Shown: positions 52,150-61,433 of the stretch, piece after piece | How positions within the stretch are numbered: the first letter of the stretch is position 1 | How the letters are laid out: the number at the start of each line of letters is the position of its first letter | Translations under genes and position numbers: made by a program | Assembly (NCBI RefSeq): GCF_002929495.1 | Contig: NZ_PJJJ01000024.1 | Span: forward strand, 49,518 to 113,517 | Length of the DNA stretch: 64,000 nucleotides | Direction: 5' to 3' | From: Cryobacterium sp. Y82 | GTDB lineage: Bacteria > Actinomycetota > Actinomycetes > Actinomycetales > Microbacteriaceae | Notes under the pieces: generated by a model | The model's input: the letters and a program-made list of their open reading frames with translations, nothing else | Databases searched by the model: none | What the model was told of the DNA's origin: nothing

Positions 52150-53166
52150 GTGACTCGGAGCAGATACCTCGGGTGGCTCCTCGCGGCCACCGTCACTTTG
52201 ATTCTGGGGTGTGGTGTAGCCGTGACCATCGGGCCGGCCGCCGTGTCCCTCGGGCAGGTGGCGGGCAGCATCGGCGCCCACCTCGGCCTCGCGACGGAGC
52301 CCGTTCCGATCCTCATCGACTCCATCGTCTGGCAGCTGCGACTGCCCCGCGTGCTCACAGCTGCGCTGGTCGGCGCGGGCCTCGCGCTCAGCGGCGCCGT
52401 GATGCAGAGCGTAACGCGCAACCCCCTCGCCGACCCGTACCTGCTCGGGCTCTCAAGCGGGGCATCCGTCGGTGCGGTCTGCGTCGTGATTCTCGGTATC
52501 GGGTTTTTTCTGCCGGCCGCGGCATTTGCCGGCGCTTTGCTCGCCCTCGTCGCAACGCTGAGCATCGCCAGGGTCGGCGGCACGATCACCCCCGTGCGGG
52601 CCGTACTGGCGGGACTTGCCATCGCGCAGCTCGCCGGCGCCCTGACGTCATTCATCATTTTCTGGGCCGCCAAGGGCGACTCGTACCGCGAGATTCTCAA
52701 CTGGCTGCTCGGCTCGGTGGCTGGCGCCACCTGGCAGAGTGTCACGATCGCCGCAACGGCAGTGGCCGTCGTGGGAACGGGCATCCTGTTGTCGGCGACC
52801 CGGCTCGACGCCTTCGCCTTCGGTGATACCGCGGCGGCAAGCCTCGGCATCAACGTGAACCGCACCCGCTGGGCGCTGCTTGGATCGGTCGCACTGCTGA
52901 CCGGCGCGATGGTGGCCGTCAGCGGGTCGATCGGATTCGTCGGACTCATCCTGCCGCACCTCGTGCGCGGCGTCAGCGGCCCGGGGCACCGCCGGCTCCT
53001 GCCGCTGGTAGCGGTCTGCGGCGCGCTGTTTCTGGTCATCGCCGACACGCTCGCGCGCACGGTGTTCGATCCGCGCGAGTTGCCGGTGGGCATCATCACG
53101 GCGTTCATTGGCGTGCCGGTCTTCATTCTGCTGATCAAGAGAAAGAAATCGCACCTGTGGGCGTAG
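52150..53166 (+). CDS. FecCD-type ABC permease, putative F420-precursor importer
   Basis: This is a 338-residue permease with about ten helices and the conserved segment RLPRVLTAALVGAGLALSGAVMQ with NPLADPYLLGLSSGAS, the FecCD/BtuC signature. The region facing the ATPase is FVGLILPHLVRGVSGPGHRRLLP. It lies 22 bp after the binding protein gene and overlaps the ATPase gene by 10 bp. Confidence 0.9.
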   Translation: MTRSRYLGWLLAATVTLILGCGVAVTIGPAAVSLGQVAGSIGAHLGLATEPVPILIDSIVWQLRLPRVLTAALVGAGLALSGAVMQSVTRNPLADPYLLGLSSGASVGAVCVVILGIGFFLPAAAFAGALLALVATLSIARVGGTITPVRAVLAGLAIAQLAGALTSFIIFWAAKGDSYREILNWLLGSVAGATWQSVTIAATAVAVVGTGILLSATRLDAFAFGDTAAASLGINVNRTRWALLGSVALLTGAMVAVSGSIGFVGLILPHLVRGVSGPGHRRLLPLVAVCGALFLVIADTLARTVFDPRELPVGIITAFIGVPVFILLIKRKKSHLWA

Positions 53167-53945
53167 ACCTCGACCAGCTGTCGTTTTCCATCGACGGCAC
53201 CAGAATTCTGCGGAACGTTTCGGCGTCGCTTCCCACCGGCAGCGTCACCGGCCTGCTCGGGCCGAACGGTGCCGGCAAGTCCACCCTGCTGCGGCTCATC
53301 GCCGGCATCGACAAAGCGGATACCGGCGCTGTTTCCCTCGACGGCGCCTCGGTTGGGTCGTTGCCCCGGCGCGAAGCGGCCCGCCGCATCGCGCTGCTCG
53401 AACAGAACGCGGCGCCGAGTGTGGAGTTGACCGTGCTCGACGTCGTGCTGCTCGGCCGCATTCCACATCGCACCAGGCTGATGGGGTCGTTCGGCGGTGA
53501 GGATGACCGCGCCGTCGCCTTCAGCGCCCTCAAGACCGTCGGCGCGGCGGCGTTGGCCGAACGGTCCTGGCAGACCCTGAGCGGCGGGCAGCAGCAGCGC
53601 GTGCAGATTGCCCGGGCCATGGCACAGCAGCCGAGCCTGCTGCTGCTCGACGAACCGACCAATCACCTCGACGTCAGCGCCCAGCTCTCGCTGCTGGGGC
53701 AGGTGCGAGAGCTTGAAGTCACAGCGATCATGGCCCTGCACGACCTCAACCTTGCGGCGGCGTACTGCGACCATATCCTGCTGCTCGACGGCGGCCGGCT
53801 CGTTGCCACCGGCACCCCCGACGAGGTGCTCACCCCCGAGATCATCGGCGAGGTCTACGGCGTGGACTGCTTCGTTTTGCCACACCCGCGCGGCGGCCAC
53901 CCGGTCATCGTGTACTCCGCCGCCACGTCGAAGGGCAACTCATGA
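53157..53945 (+). CDS. ABC ATP-binding protein, putative F420-precursor importer
   Basis: This is a 262-residue ATPase. Walker A GPNGAGKSTLLRLIAG, signature LSGGQQQRVQIARAM, Walker B LLLLDEPTNHLDVSAQ and switch His in MALHDLNLAAAYCD fit the FecE/BtuD group. The GTG start lies inside the permease gene. Its stop overlaps the cofD start (ATGA), so importer and F420 synthesis are translationally coupled. Confidence 0.92.
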   Translation: MGVDLDQLSFSIDGTRILRNVSASLPTGSVTGLLGPNGAGKSTLLRLIAGIDKADTGAVSLDGASVGSLPRREAARRIALLEQNAAPSVELTVLDVVLLGRIPHRTRLMGSFGGEDDRAVAFSALKTVGAAALAERSWQTLSGGQQQRVQIARAMAQQPSLLLLDEPTNHLDVSAQLSLLGQVRELEVTAIMALHDLNLAAAYCDHILLLDGGRLVATGTPDEVLTPEIIGEVYGVDCFVLPHPRGGHPVIVYSAATSKGNS

Positions 53946-54919
53946 GGAACGTAACCGTACTCGCCGGCGGCGTCGGTGGCGCCCGCTTCACCCGCGGGCT
54001 GCTCGCCCACCTCGCCACGGCCGCCCCCGACGCAGCCGTGACGGTGATCGTGAACACCGGCGACGACATGTGGCTCGACGGGCTGCGCATCTGCCCCGAC
54101 CTCGACACCGTCATGTACACCCTCGGCGGAGGCATCAACGAAGAGCAGGGCTGGGGCCGACCCGAAGAAACCCGGCGGGCCTCCTCCGAGATTACCGCCT
54201 ACGGCCGGGGCTGGTCGTGGTTCACACTCGGCGATCTCGACCTTGCCACGCACATCGTGCGCACCGATCTACTGCGAAGCGGGTCGACCCTCAGCGAAGC
54301 CACCGAGTTTCTGTGCCGGCGCTGGCAGCCCGGAGTGCGGCTACTGCCGATGAGCGACCAACCCGTCGAAACATATGTATGCCTCGATGAGAATATCGAT
54401 GAGCATGCGGCCGGCGACTATATTCATTTTGAGGAATGGTGGGTGCGTTACCGCGCCCGAGTGGCCGTAACCCGGTTTGAGCAGCGAGGGCTGGCCAACG
54501 CGGTCGCAGCGCCCGGCGTGCTGGACGCCATCCAGACAGCCGACCTCATCGTGCTTCCGCCATCAAACCCGGTCGTGTCGATCGGCACGATTCTGGCCGT
54601 ACCCGGCGTTCGCGACGCCCTGCGTTCCACGAGGGCCCTGGTGGCCGGTGTGTCCCCGATCATCGGCGGCGCGGCCGTGCGCGGCATGGCCGACGCCTGC
54701 CTGCACACGATCGGGGTCGACACGAGCGCCCTCGCCGTCGGACTGCACTACGGCGCCCGCAGTCAAGGTGGGCTCCTGGACGCCTGGCTCGTCGACGAAA
54801 CGGATGCCGCGGCGCTGCCCGCGCTGACGGCCGCCGGCATCCGTTCTGCTGCGGCGCCGCTGTGGATGACCGACCTGCCCGCCACGACCGCGATGGCCGC
54901 CGCCGTGCTCGCCCTGTGA
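53942..54919 (+). CDS. cofD: 2-phospho-L-lactate (or PEP-derived) transferase CofD/FbiA
   Basis: This 325-residue enzyme transfers a phospholactyl (or enolpyruvyl phosphate) moiety from the GDP/PPi-activated donor to FO, making F420-0 or its dehydro form. The opening LAGGVGGARFTRGLL and the LCRRWQPGVRLLPMSD, NPVVSIGTI and GVSPIIGGAAVRGMAD motifs are typical of CofD. It follows an ABC importer with a 4-bp overlap. It is tail to tail with cofC. Confidence 0.94.
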   Translation: MRNVTVLAGGVGGARFTRGLLAHLATAAPDAAVTVIVNTGDDMWLDGLRICPDLDTVMYTLGGGINEEQGWGRPEETRRASSEITAYGRGWSWFTLGDLDLATHIVRTDLLRSGSTLSEATEFLCRRWQPGVRLLPMSDQPVETYVCLDENIDEHAAGDYIHFEEWWVRYRARVAVTRFEQRGLANAVAAPGVLDAIQTADLIVLPPSNPVVSIGTILAVPGVRDALRSTRALVAGVSPIIGGAAVRGMADACLHTIGVDTSALAVGLHYGARSQGGLLDAWLVDETDAAALPALTAAGIRSAAAPLWMTDLPATTAMAAAVLAL

Positions 54920-54920
54920 A

Positions 54921-55601
54921 CTAGAGCTGGGCGAGCAGCGCGCTCGTGTGCGGGCCGAGCCCGAGTGTGCGGGCTACGTCGAGGTCGACAATGGTGTCGA
55001 CATCGTGACGCAGCGTCGAGGGGGGCGGCAGGTCGAGAACAACGTGCCCGGCGGCCTGGTGCGCGGCGCATGAGCCAACTCCGAACTGCGGCGTGAACGA
55101 GATGCCAGAACGGGCAAACAGACTCGTCGTTCCCACGCCTTCGGCGTCGGGTACCACGGACCGTGTGTGCTGGGCGGCGAGCACGAAGGCAGCGTCAAGG
55201 TCGGTCGGGTGCAGGGCGGGCAGGTCCCCGGTCAGCACGGCCAGATTCGCGTCGGGCTGGTCGAGTCGCGCGGCCACGACGCCCTGCATGATCGCTGCAT
55301 TCAACCGGGCATACCCCGTTTCAGCGCCGGGCACCTCGGGCACGATGACCGCGCCGAGCCCGGCGAGCAGCGCTCCCAGACGTGCACTCGCGGTCACCAC
55401 GAACACGCGTGCCACAGCGGATGCCGCCACCAGCGCCGCCACCGTGTCGAGCGCGAACGCATCGGCGAGCGCGGCCCGTTCGGGCCCAGCCCCGAGTCTG
55501 CTCTTCGCCTCCAAGCTCCCCTTGATGGGAACGACAACCACCCAGTTGGCCGCGGCTGGCGGCGACGACGGTCGGTCGACTGTGCCGCGTGTTTCGTCCA
55601 T
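54921..55601 (-). CDS. cofC: 2-phospho-L-lactate / PEP guanylyltransferase CofC/FbiD
   Basis: This 226-residue enzyme activates the phosphorylated three-carbon acid with GTP for CofD. VVVVPIKGSLEAKSRLG at the N-terminus is the nucleotide-binding strand of the MobA-like fold, and LAVLTGDLPALHPTDLDAAF holds the metal-binding Asp. Convergent with cofD, one base between stops. Confidence 0.9.
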   Translation of the reverse strand: MDETRGTVDRPSSPPAAANWVVVVPIKGSLEAKSRLGAGPERAALADAFALDTVAALVAASAVARVFVVTASARLGALLAGLGAVIVPEVPGAETGYARLNAAIMQGVVAARLDQPDANLAVLTGDLPALHPTDLDAAFVLAAQHTRSVVPDAEGVGTTSLFARSGISFTPQFGVGSCAAHQAAGHVVLDLPPPSTLRHDVDTIVDLDVARTLGLGPHTSALLAQL

Positions 55602-55709
55602 GGCAAAACGCTAGCAGCGTCGGGCGCAGTCGGCGCGCGGTAGCCTCAAGGGTCGACGGCAAACATCCGTCGACCCGAATACGTTCGTTTGAACTACCCA
55701 GGAGGTTTC

Positions 55710-56060
55710 ATGTCAGTCACCACCCAGGCACGCACGCTGCCCATGTCGATCACCACCTACCTTGAACGCAGCGCGAGCCCCAAGCCCGCGTCCGCCAGAG
55801 CGACCTTCACCGAGAACGCGGTCGTCATCGATGACGGCAAGACCTACACGGGCGAGGTGGCCATCGCCGCCTGGCTCGCCGGCAGCGTTGCCGAGTTCGA
55901 GTACACGACCACCCCGCTGCGCACCGAGACAGATCAATCGTCCACGACCGTCGTCAACCGCGTCGAGGGCAACTTTCCCGGCCGCAGCGTCGACCTGAAC
56001 TACCGTTTCGAGCTCGACGCCGAAAGCGGCCTGATCGAGGCCCTCACGATCTCGATTTAG
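55710..56060 (+). CDS. SnoaL/NTF2-like protein
   Basis: This is a 116-residue cone-fold protein ([60 protein letters not shown]). The ATG at 55710 has a strong GGAGGT site upstream. It lies between cofC and cofE on the opposite strand and overlaps the cofE stop by 4 bp. Members of this fold bind or rearrange small polyketide-like or aromatic compounds. Role unknown. Confidence 0.82.
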   Translation: MSVTTQARTLPMSITTYLERSASPKPASARATFTENAVVIDDGKTYTGEVAIAAWLAGSVAEFEYTTTPLRTETDQSSTTVVNRVEGNFPGRSVDLNYRFELDAESGLIEALTISI

Positions 56061-56887
56061 TCTCTTCCAGCCGCGAGCCCCGCGGCGTACCCCTCGGCAT
56101 ACCCCTCGGCACAGGCCTCCGCCGTGCCGAGCCGGAACATGTCGCTGTCACTCTGCCGCTGCAATGCCCGAGCGCCGGGAAGCGCCAGGGCGCCGACCAG
56201 GCGGCCAAGTCCGCGCACCACGGCGACCGGGTTGCCGCTGGTCTTGCCCTTGACCAGGTCGGCAGCGGCAGCGATCTCATCGGCGACGGCCGCGACCGTG
56301 ACGTCGAGGCGGCGGCCGGAAGTATCCGCTGTGCCACGCAGGTCGTCGAGCACCGCGAACCCGGCCGCGCCAATGGCCATGTCGGTCTGGCCTTCCCGCC
56401 AGGGACGCCCGGCGGTATCGGTCACCAGCACGCCGAGTTGCAGCCCGGTGCGCTCGCGAAGGGCAGCGCAGATAATGCGCGCAGAGGAATCCGGATCAAC
56501 CGGCAGCAGCAGCACCATGCCATCGGGGGCATTACTGGTGTCGACGCCAGCCGCGGCCATGACCAGACCCTGCCGGTTTTCGACGATGCGCGTGACACCA
56601 CCGGGGTGCGCCCGCGAGGCCACGACGCGCACGGTCTCGTCGGTGATCGCCTGCTCCCGATTCACCGCCGCCACGACGCGGCCCTCGGCCTTTGAGACGA
56701 TTTTGCTGGTAATTGCTACGATATCGCCGTCGAGCAGGCGCGACCGCGCTGCCTCCGCGATCAGGCCGGCAAGGTCGTCGCCGGCCTGAATCTCGCCGAA
56801 TCCACCGAGCGTGAACACCTTGAGGCCGAACAGTTCCATAGCGCCCACTTCTGCGGCGGCAGCGTCGGGCCGGGAATCGTACGGCAT
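56057..56887 (-). CDS. cofE: coenzyme F420-0:L-glutamate ligase CofE/FbiB
   Basis: This 276-residue enzyme adds L-glutamate to F420-0. [36 protein letters not shown] and [24 protein letters not shown] are typical of CofE. It is shorter than mycobacterial FbiB, lacking the C-terminal nitroreductase-like domain that reduces dehydro-F420-0. It lies directly after the F420-dependent dehydrogenase gene (one base from stop to start). Confidence 0.93.
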   Translation of the reverse strand: MPYDSRPDAAAAEVGAMELFGLKVFTLGGFGEIQAGDDLAGLIAEAARSRLLDGDIVAITSKIVSKAEGRVVAAVNREQAITDETVRVVASRAHPGGVTRIVENRQGLVMAAAGVDTSNAPDGMVLLLPVDPDSSARIICAALRERTGLQLGVLVTDTAGRPWREGQTDMAIGAAGFAVLDDLRGTADTSGRRLDVTVAAVADEIAAAADLVKGKTSGNPVAVVRGLGRLVGALALPGARALQRQSDSDMFRLGTAEACAEGYAEGYAAGLAAGRD

Positions 56888-57889
56888 CTATCGAACGAGC
56901 TTCGGCAGAACGGATGCACCAAAGACGTCGATCCACTGCTTCTGATTGCGGCCGACGTTGTGCAGGTAGATGCGATCAAAGCCGAGGTCGACGAACTTCT
57001 GAATGTATTTGCGGTGCTCGTCGGGATCGGCCGAGATGATCATGCGGCCCTCGAAGTCTTCCGGACGCACGAGCTTGGCCATTTGCTCGAACTCAAACGG
57101 CGAACGGATGTCGCCCTTCGGAAACTTCATGCCACCGTTCGGCCACTCGTGCAGCGCACTGGTCATGGCCTCCTCGTCGGTTTCGGCCCAGCTCATGTGC
57201 AGCTGCAGCACCTTGGGCATGATCGACGGGTCCTTGCCGGCCTCGCGGGCACCGTCGTCGAACTTGCCGAACAGCATCGAGATCTTCTCCAGCGGGGCGC
57301 CGACCGTAATGAGGCCGTCGGCGAGCCGGCCGGCACGCTTGGCGGTGACCGGGCCGGCGGTGGCGACCAGAATCTCGGGGGCTACCTCGGGCATGGTCCA
57401 CAGCCGGGTCGACTCGAGCTTGAAGAACTGACCGGAGTGCTTGACGTCCTTGCCGGCGATCGACCCGGCGAACAGCTTCGAGATGATCTCGATGGCCTCG
57501 AACATGCGGTTGATGCGCTCGGGCGCTTCGGGCCAGTAGCCACCAACGATGTGCTCGTTCAGGGCCTCGCCAGAACCCAAGCCCAGCCAGTGCCGACCAG
57601 GATACATTGACGCCAGTGTGGCCGAAGCCTGGGCCACCATCGCCGGGTGCCAGCGAAAAGTCGGGGCGGTCACGCCGGGACCGAAGTCGCCCTTGGTGCG
57701 CTCGGCGATCGCGGCGAGCACGCTCCAGACGAAACTCGACTGCCCCTGGGCCGGAACCCACGGCTGAAAGTGATCGGCCGCCATAACGCCGGTGAAACCG
57801 TGCTCCTCGGCGTAGGCCGAGAGCGCGACCGCCTCAGCCGGTGCGAACTGCTCCAACATGGCCGCATAGCCAATCTGCAACTCCGTCAT
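56888..57889 (-). CDS. F420-dependent LLM-class dehydrogenase, glucose-6-phosphate dehydrogenase-like
   Basis: This is a 333-residue TIM-barrel enzyme. GVMAADHFQPWVPAQGQSSF carries the Asp-His pair of FGD-type enzymes, and the barrel contains WLGLGSGEALNEH and GADGLITVG-like strands (LADGLITVG). The ATG at 57887-57889 has an AGGAAGG ribosome site. It resembles the family I recall as TIGR03557 (FGD-like). It is encoded directly upstream of cofE, so cofactor use and completion are linked. Whether the substrate is glucose-6-phosphate or another sugar or alcohol is not certain. Confidence 0.88.
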   Translation of the reverse strand: MTELQIGYAAMLEQFAPAEAVALSAYAEEHGFTGVMAADHFQPWVPAQGQSSFVWSVLAAIAERTKGDFGPGVTAPTFRWHPAMVAQASATLASMYPGRHWLGLGSGEALNEHIVGGYWPEAPERINRMFEAIEIISKLFAGSIAGKDVKHSGQFFKLESTRLWTMPEVAPEILVATAGPVTAKRAGRLADGLITVGAPLEKISMLFGKFDDGAREAGKDPSIMPKVLQLHMSWAETDEEAMTSALHEWPNGGMKFPKGDIRSPFEFEQMAKLVRPEDFEGRMIISADPDEHRKYIQKFVDLGFDRIYLHNVGRNQKQWIDVFGASVLPKLVR

Positions 57890-57999
57890 TGTGACCTTCC
57901 TGCGCCTAAAGATTTTGTACCCATTCAATCGCAACACGACGAGAAGCGCATTCGATACCGCCGAGCCGGCATCCGCTTGGCGCCTTATAGGCTGAGAGC

Positions 58000-58836
58000 A
58001 TGCGCATTGCCACCTGGAACGTCAACTCCGTTCGTGCCCGCTCCGGGCGCATTATCGACTGGATGGAACGCGAGGACATCGATGTTCTGGCCATGCAGGA
58101 GATCAAGTGCAAGCCCGAACAGTTTCCGTCCCAGGTATTCGAAGACGCCGGCTACGACCTCGCCATTCACGGCCTGAGCCAGTGGAATGGCGTGGCGTTC
58201 GCGAGCCGCGAACCGATGACGGATGTCGTCACCGCCTTTCCGAATATGCCCGGCTTTCAAAAAGGTGCCGTCGGTCCAGATCAGCCGCTCGAGGCGCGCG
58301 CGCTCGGCGTGACCGTGAATGACCTGCGGCTGTGGAGCCTGTATGTGCCGAACGGGCGCGCTCTCGGCGACCCGCACTATGCCTACAAGCTGGGCTGGCT
58401 GAACGCCCTCAAGTCCCATGCGGCCGAGGAACTTAGCCGACACCCCGCACTCGCCCTGGCGATGATGGGCGACTGGAACGTCGCCCCCCGCGACGAAGAT
58501 ATGGGCGACCCGAGCTTCGTACCCGGTCTGTCGACCCACATCTCGCCCGAAGAACGTGCAGCGTTCGACGCCTTCGAGCAGGCCGGTCTGAGCGACGTCG
58601 TGCGACCGATCGTGCCGGAGGGTTTCACCTTCTGGGACTACAAGCAGCTGCGTTTTCCGCGCAACGAGGGCATGCGCATCGACTTTATCCTCGGCTCGCC
58701 GGCCTTCGCCGACCTCGTGACGGATGCCAGCATCCACCGTAACGAACGCAAGGGCGACGCCCCGAGCGACCACGTGCCGGTGCTCGTTGACCTCGATCTC
58801 GGCGGCGATGACGACGATCGTCCGATGATTTTCTAA
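58000..58836 (+). CDS. xth: exodeoxyribonuclease III / AP endonuclease
   Basis: This 278-residue repair enzyme nicks DNA at abasic sites. Catalytic motifs: RIATWNVNSVRAR, LAMQEIKC (Glu), LAMMGDWNVAPRDED (Asp/Asn), and the C-terminal SDHVPVLV with His. It stands alone with a hairpin after its stop. Confidence 0.95.
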   Translation: MRIATWNVNSVRARSGRIIDWMEREDIDVLAMQEIKCKPEQFPSQVFEDAGYDLAIHGLSQWNGVAFASREPMTDVVTAFPNMPGFQKGAVGPDQPLEARALGVTVNDLRLWSLYVPNGRALGDPHYAYKLGWLNALKSHAAEELSRHPALALAMMGDWNVAPRDEDMGDPSFVPGLSTHISPEERAAFDAFEQAGLSDVVRPIVPEGFTFWDYKQLRFPRNEGMRIDFILGSPAFADLVTDASIHRNERKGDAPSDHVPVLVDLDLGGDDDDRPMIF

Positions 58837-58868
58837 ACCCTGCAGCCGGCCACGCGGACACAAACACA

Positions 58869-58912
58869 GACGGCACCGGTCCCCAGCCGTGAGGCCGAGG
58901 GCAGGTGCCGTC
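58869..58912. terminator. hairpin between xth and putP
   Basis: Perfect 9-base arms GACGGCACC and GGTGCCGTC with a 26-base loop lie between the convergent stops, suiting a bidirectional terminator. No U-tract. Confidence 0.55.
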
Positions 58913-58931
58913 GTATCGTGCCAGGTGCGCG

Positions 58932-60434
58932 CTACGCGGAGATCTTCTCCGGTACCTGATACTTGGGGTGAGCCTGCTCCGCAGCGGCATCGAATTCAGC
59001 GTCGATGTCGGCGTTGGGCTTGTAGGTCACGAGGGAAACCACGGCGGCCACGATCAGGCTGGCCGCGAAGCCGGGCACGATCTCGTACAGGATATCGCCG
59101 AGCGGGGAGTTGCCCCAGATGAAGACAACGACGGCACCGGTGACCATCGAGGCGAGGGCGCCCCAGGTGGACAGCTTCTTCCAGTACAGCGAGAGGATAA
59201 CCACAGGTCCGAAGGCGGCACCGAAACCGGCCCAAGCGAAGCCGACCAGGTCGAGAATGGTGGAGTTCTGCTGCAGCGCGATGAGTCCGGCGACAACGGC
59301 AACGAGTAGTACGCCGACCCGTCCGAGCATGACGAGTTGCTTCGGGGCCGCGTCCTTGCCGACGATCTTGTAGAGGTCCTCGACCAAAGCCGACGAGGAA
59401 ACGATCAGCTGCGAGGAGATCGTACTCATGATGGCGGCCAGCACAGCGGCCAGAACGAGGCCCGCGATGAAGGGGTGGAAGAGGGTCTGCGAGAGCAGCA
59501 GGAACACCGTTTCCGGGTTGGCGAGCGTCAGGTCCGGGTTCTGCTGGAAGTACGCGAGTCCGATCAGGGCAGTCGCGACAGCGCCGAGAGAGGTGGCGAC
59601 CATCCAGCCGATGCCGATTCGGCGTCCGGCCGTGGCATCCTGCGGGGTGCGCAGGGCCATGAAACGCACGATGATGTGCGGCTGGCCGACGTAACCGAGG
59701 CCCCAGGCAACAGCCGAGATCACACCGAGCACGGATCCGCCGGCCGTGATGGACAACAGGTTCGGATCGATTTCGCGGATGGACTCGAGCGTGGCGACGA
59801 CTCCGCCGGTGGCATTGAGCGCCACGAAGGGCACCGCGATCAGTGCGACGAGCATAAGGATGCCCTGGGCGACGTCGGTGAGGGTGGCGCCGAGAAAACC
59901 GCCGAACAGCGTGTAGAGCAGGGTGACGCCGGCCACGATGAGCATGCCGGTGAGGAAGGTGGAGCCGAAGGATTCTTCAAAGAAGACGCCGCCGGCCACC
60001 ATGCCCGAGGAGACGTAGAAGGTGAAGAACACCAGGATGATCAGGCCGGAGACCACGCGCAGCAAACGCGAAGTGTCTTTCAGCCGATTTTCGAAGAAGC
60101 TCGGAATGGTGATGGAGTTCTTCGACACGAAGGTATAGGAGCGCAGCCGCGGAGCAACGAACTTCCAGTTCAGCCAGGCACCGATGGTGAGGCCGATCGC
60201 TATCCAGGCCTCGACGAGGCCGGATACGTAGATGGCCCCGGGGAGACCCAGCAGTAGCCAGCCGGACATGTCTGACGCGCCGGCGCTCAGCGCAGCCGTA
60301 CCGGGTTTGAGGCCTCGGCCGGCGAGCATGTAGTCGTCAAGATCTTTGGTCTGCCGAAAGGCAAAATACCCGATGGCGACCATGCCAGCGAGGTATAAAA
60401 CGATCGCGATTATCTGAAATGTTTGATCCGTCAA
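58932..60434 (-). CDS. putP: sodium/proline symporter (SSS family)
   Basis: This is a 500-residue symporter with 13 membrane helices. The PutP Na+-site segment around AGRGLKPGTAALSAGASDMSG and GVISAVAWGLGYVGQPHI are typical. The TTG at 60432-60434 gives MTDQTFQIIAIVLYLAGM and has an AAAGGA site; a 41-residue upstream extension is hydrophilic and unlike the family. The C-terminal tail is soluble. Proline is the likely substrate, other compatible solutes possible. Confidence 0.92.
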   Translation of the reverse strand: MTDQTFQIIAIVLYLAGMVAIGYFAFRQTKDLDDYMLAGRGLKPGTAALSAGASDMSGWLLLGLPGAIYVSGLVEAWIAIGLTIGAWLNWKFVAPRLRSYTFVSKNSITIPSFFENRLKDTSRLLRVVSGLIILVFFTFYVSSGMVAGGVFFEESFGSTFLTGMLIVAGVTLLYTLFGGFLGATLTDVAQGILMLVALIAVPFVALNATGGVVATLESIREIDPNLLSITAGGSVLGVISAVAWGLGYVGQPHIIVRFMALRTPQDATAGRRIGIGWMVATSLGAVATALIGLAYFQQNPDLTLANPETVFLLLSQTLFHPFIAGLVLAAVLAAIMSTISSQLIVSSSALVEDLYKIVGKDAAPKQLVMLGRVGVLLVAVVAGLIALQQNSTILDLVGFAWAGFGAAFGPVVILSLYWKKLSTWGALASMVTGAVVVFIWGNSPLGDILYEIVPGFAASLIVAAVVSLVTYKPNADIDAEFDAAAEQAHPKYQVPEKISA

Positions 60435-60571
60435 TGGGATTCCTTTGTTGGGATGCCCGACGTACTGGACGTGATTACCCGCGTTGCGGGCAAGGTCAAG
60501 ACTCCAGTCTCGCAGAAATACGGGCTTTACGCCATGTTTGACCACCCAATTGCCCACGTAACCGTTTGTTA

Positions 60572-60592
60572 ACAGAGGGGCTTACCCCCTGT
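60572..60592 (-). terminator. hairpin downstream of the FAH-family gene
   Basis: ACAGAGGGG and CCCCCTGT arms with a CTTA loop form an 8-bp stem with one bulge, in the 260-bp intergenic region before the putP start. It could end the FAH-family transcript or lie in the putP leader. Confidence 0.4.
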
Positions 60593-60694
60593 CCGAGGCT
60601 GTGCGCCGCCGGTCCAGAATGCCCTCACACGGCCGACGATCCCGTCGTCCCTTCCGTTGTTTTGCAGAATTGGATACAGTCTCAAAATGATGCG

Positions 60695-61417
60695 TCAGAC
60701 CACGTGAAAGGCGAGGTCGCCGACCCCGTCGATGCCGGCGGTGACGGCACTTCCCGGCCCAATTCGGCCCACACCGGCAGGAGTACCGGTGAAAATGAGG
60801 TCACCGGGCCGCAGGGCGACAAACCGCGACAGAGCGGCGATCACGTCGGGCACTGGCCAGATCTGGTCGGCAAGGTCGCCGTCCTGATGGGTCACGCCGT
60901 CGACATTGAGCCAGATACGTGCCGAAGCTGGATGGCCGACCTCGCTGGCGGCAACGAGCGCAGTGCAGGGTCCCGAGAAATCGAAGCCCTTGGAGAGATC
61001 CCAGGGGCGACGCAGTGCTTTGGCGGCATTTTGGAGATCGCGCCGGGTGAGGTCGACGCCGCCGCCGTAGCCGACGACGTGGGTGAGGGCATCCGCCGCC
61101 GCAATGTCGGCGCCGCCGACGCCGATCGCGACCACGAGTTCCATCTCGTAGTGCAGGTTGTCGGTCTCTGACGGGAAGGGAACCGTGTGCGGAGCGACAC
61201 TGTACGCGGGAACGCCCTCGTCGACGGCGAACACGGCGTCGGCCGGCTTGGCGAAGAAGAACGGCGCCTCGCGGTCGGGGTCGTTGCCCATTTCGCGGGC
61301 ATGATCGGCGTAGTTGCGTCCGACGCAGTACACCCGGTGCACGTAGAAGCGCTCAGCGGAGCCGATGATCGGCAAGCTGGTGGCCTCGGGTGCGGTAAAC
61401 GGGCCAGAAGTAGACAT
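60695..61417 (-). CDS. fumarylacetoacetate hydrolase-family protein (fumarylpyruvate hydrolase-like)
   Basis: This is a 240-residue FAH-family enzyme. VYCVGRNYADHAREMG and the metal-site LHYEMELVVAIG (Glu-x-Glu) with GGGVDLTRRDLQNAAKALRRPWDLSKGFD are typical of fumarylpyruvate hydrolases and related acylpyruvases. It may act in gentisate/homogentisate-type ring-cleavage pathways, but no dioxygenase is nearby. Oxaloacetate decarboxylase or acylpyruvase activity are alternatives. Confidence 0.85.
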   Translation of the reverse strand: MSTSGPFTAPEATSLPIIGSAERFYVHRVYCVGRNYADHAREMGNDPDREAPFFFAKPADAVFAVDEGVPAYSVAPHTVPFPSETDNLHYEMELVVAIGVGGADIAAADALTHVVGYGGGVDLTRRDLQNAAKALRRPWDLSKGFDFSGPCTALVAASEVGHPASARIWLNVDGVTHQDGDLADQIWPVPDVIAALSRFVALRPGDLIFTGTPAGVGRIGPGSAVTAGIDGVGDLAFHVV

Positions 61418-61433
61418 GCGGTCCTTTCGGGAC

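Noticed and set aside
60435..60557. N-terminal extension of PutP
   Set aside because: It is hydrophilic and not PutP-like; the TTG at 60432-60434 is followed at once by the first membrane helix and has a ribosome site.
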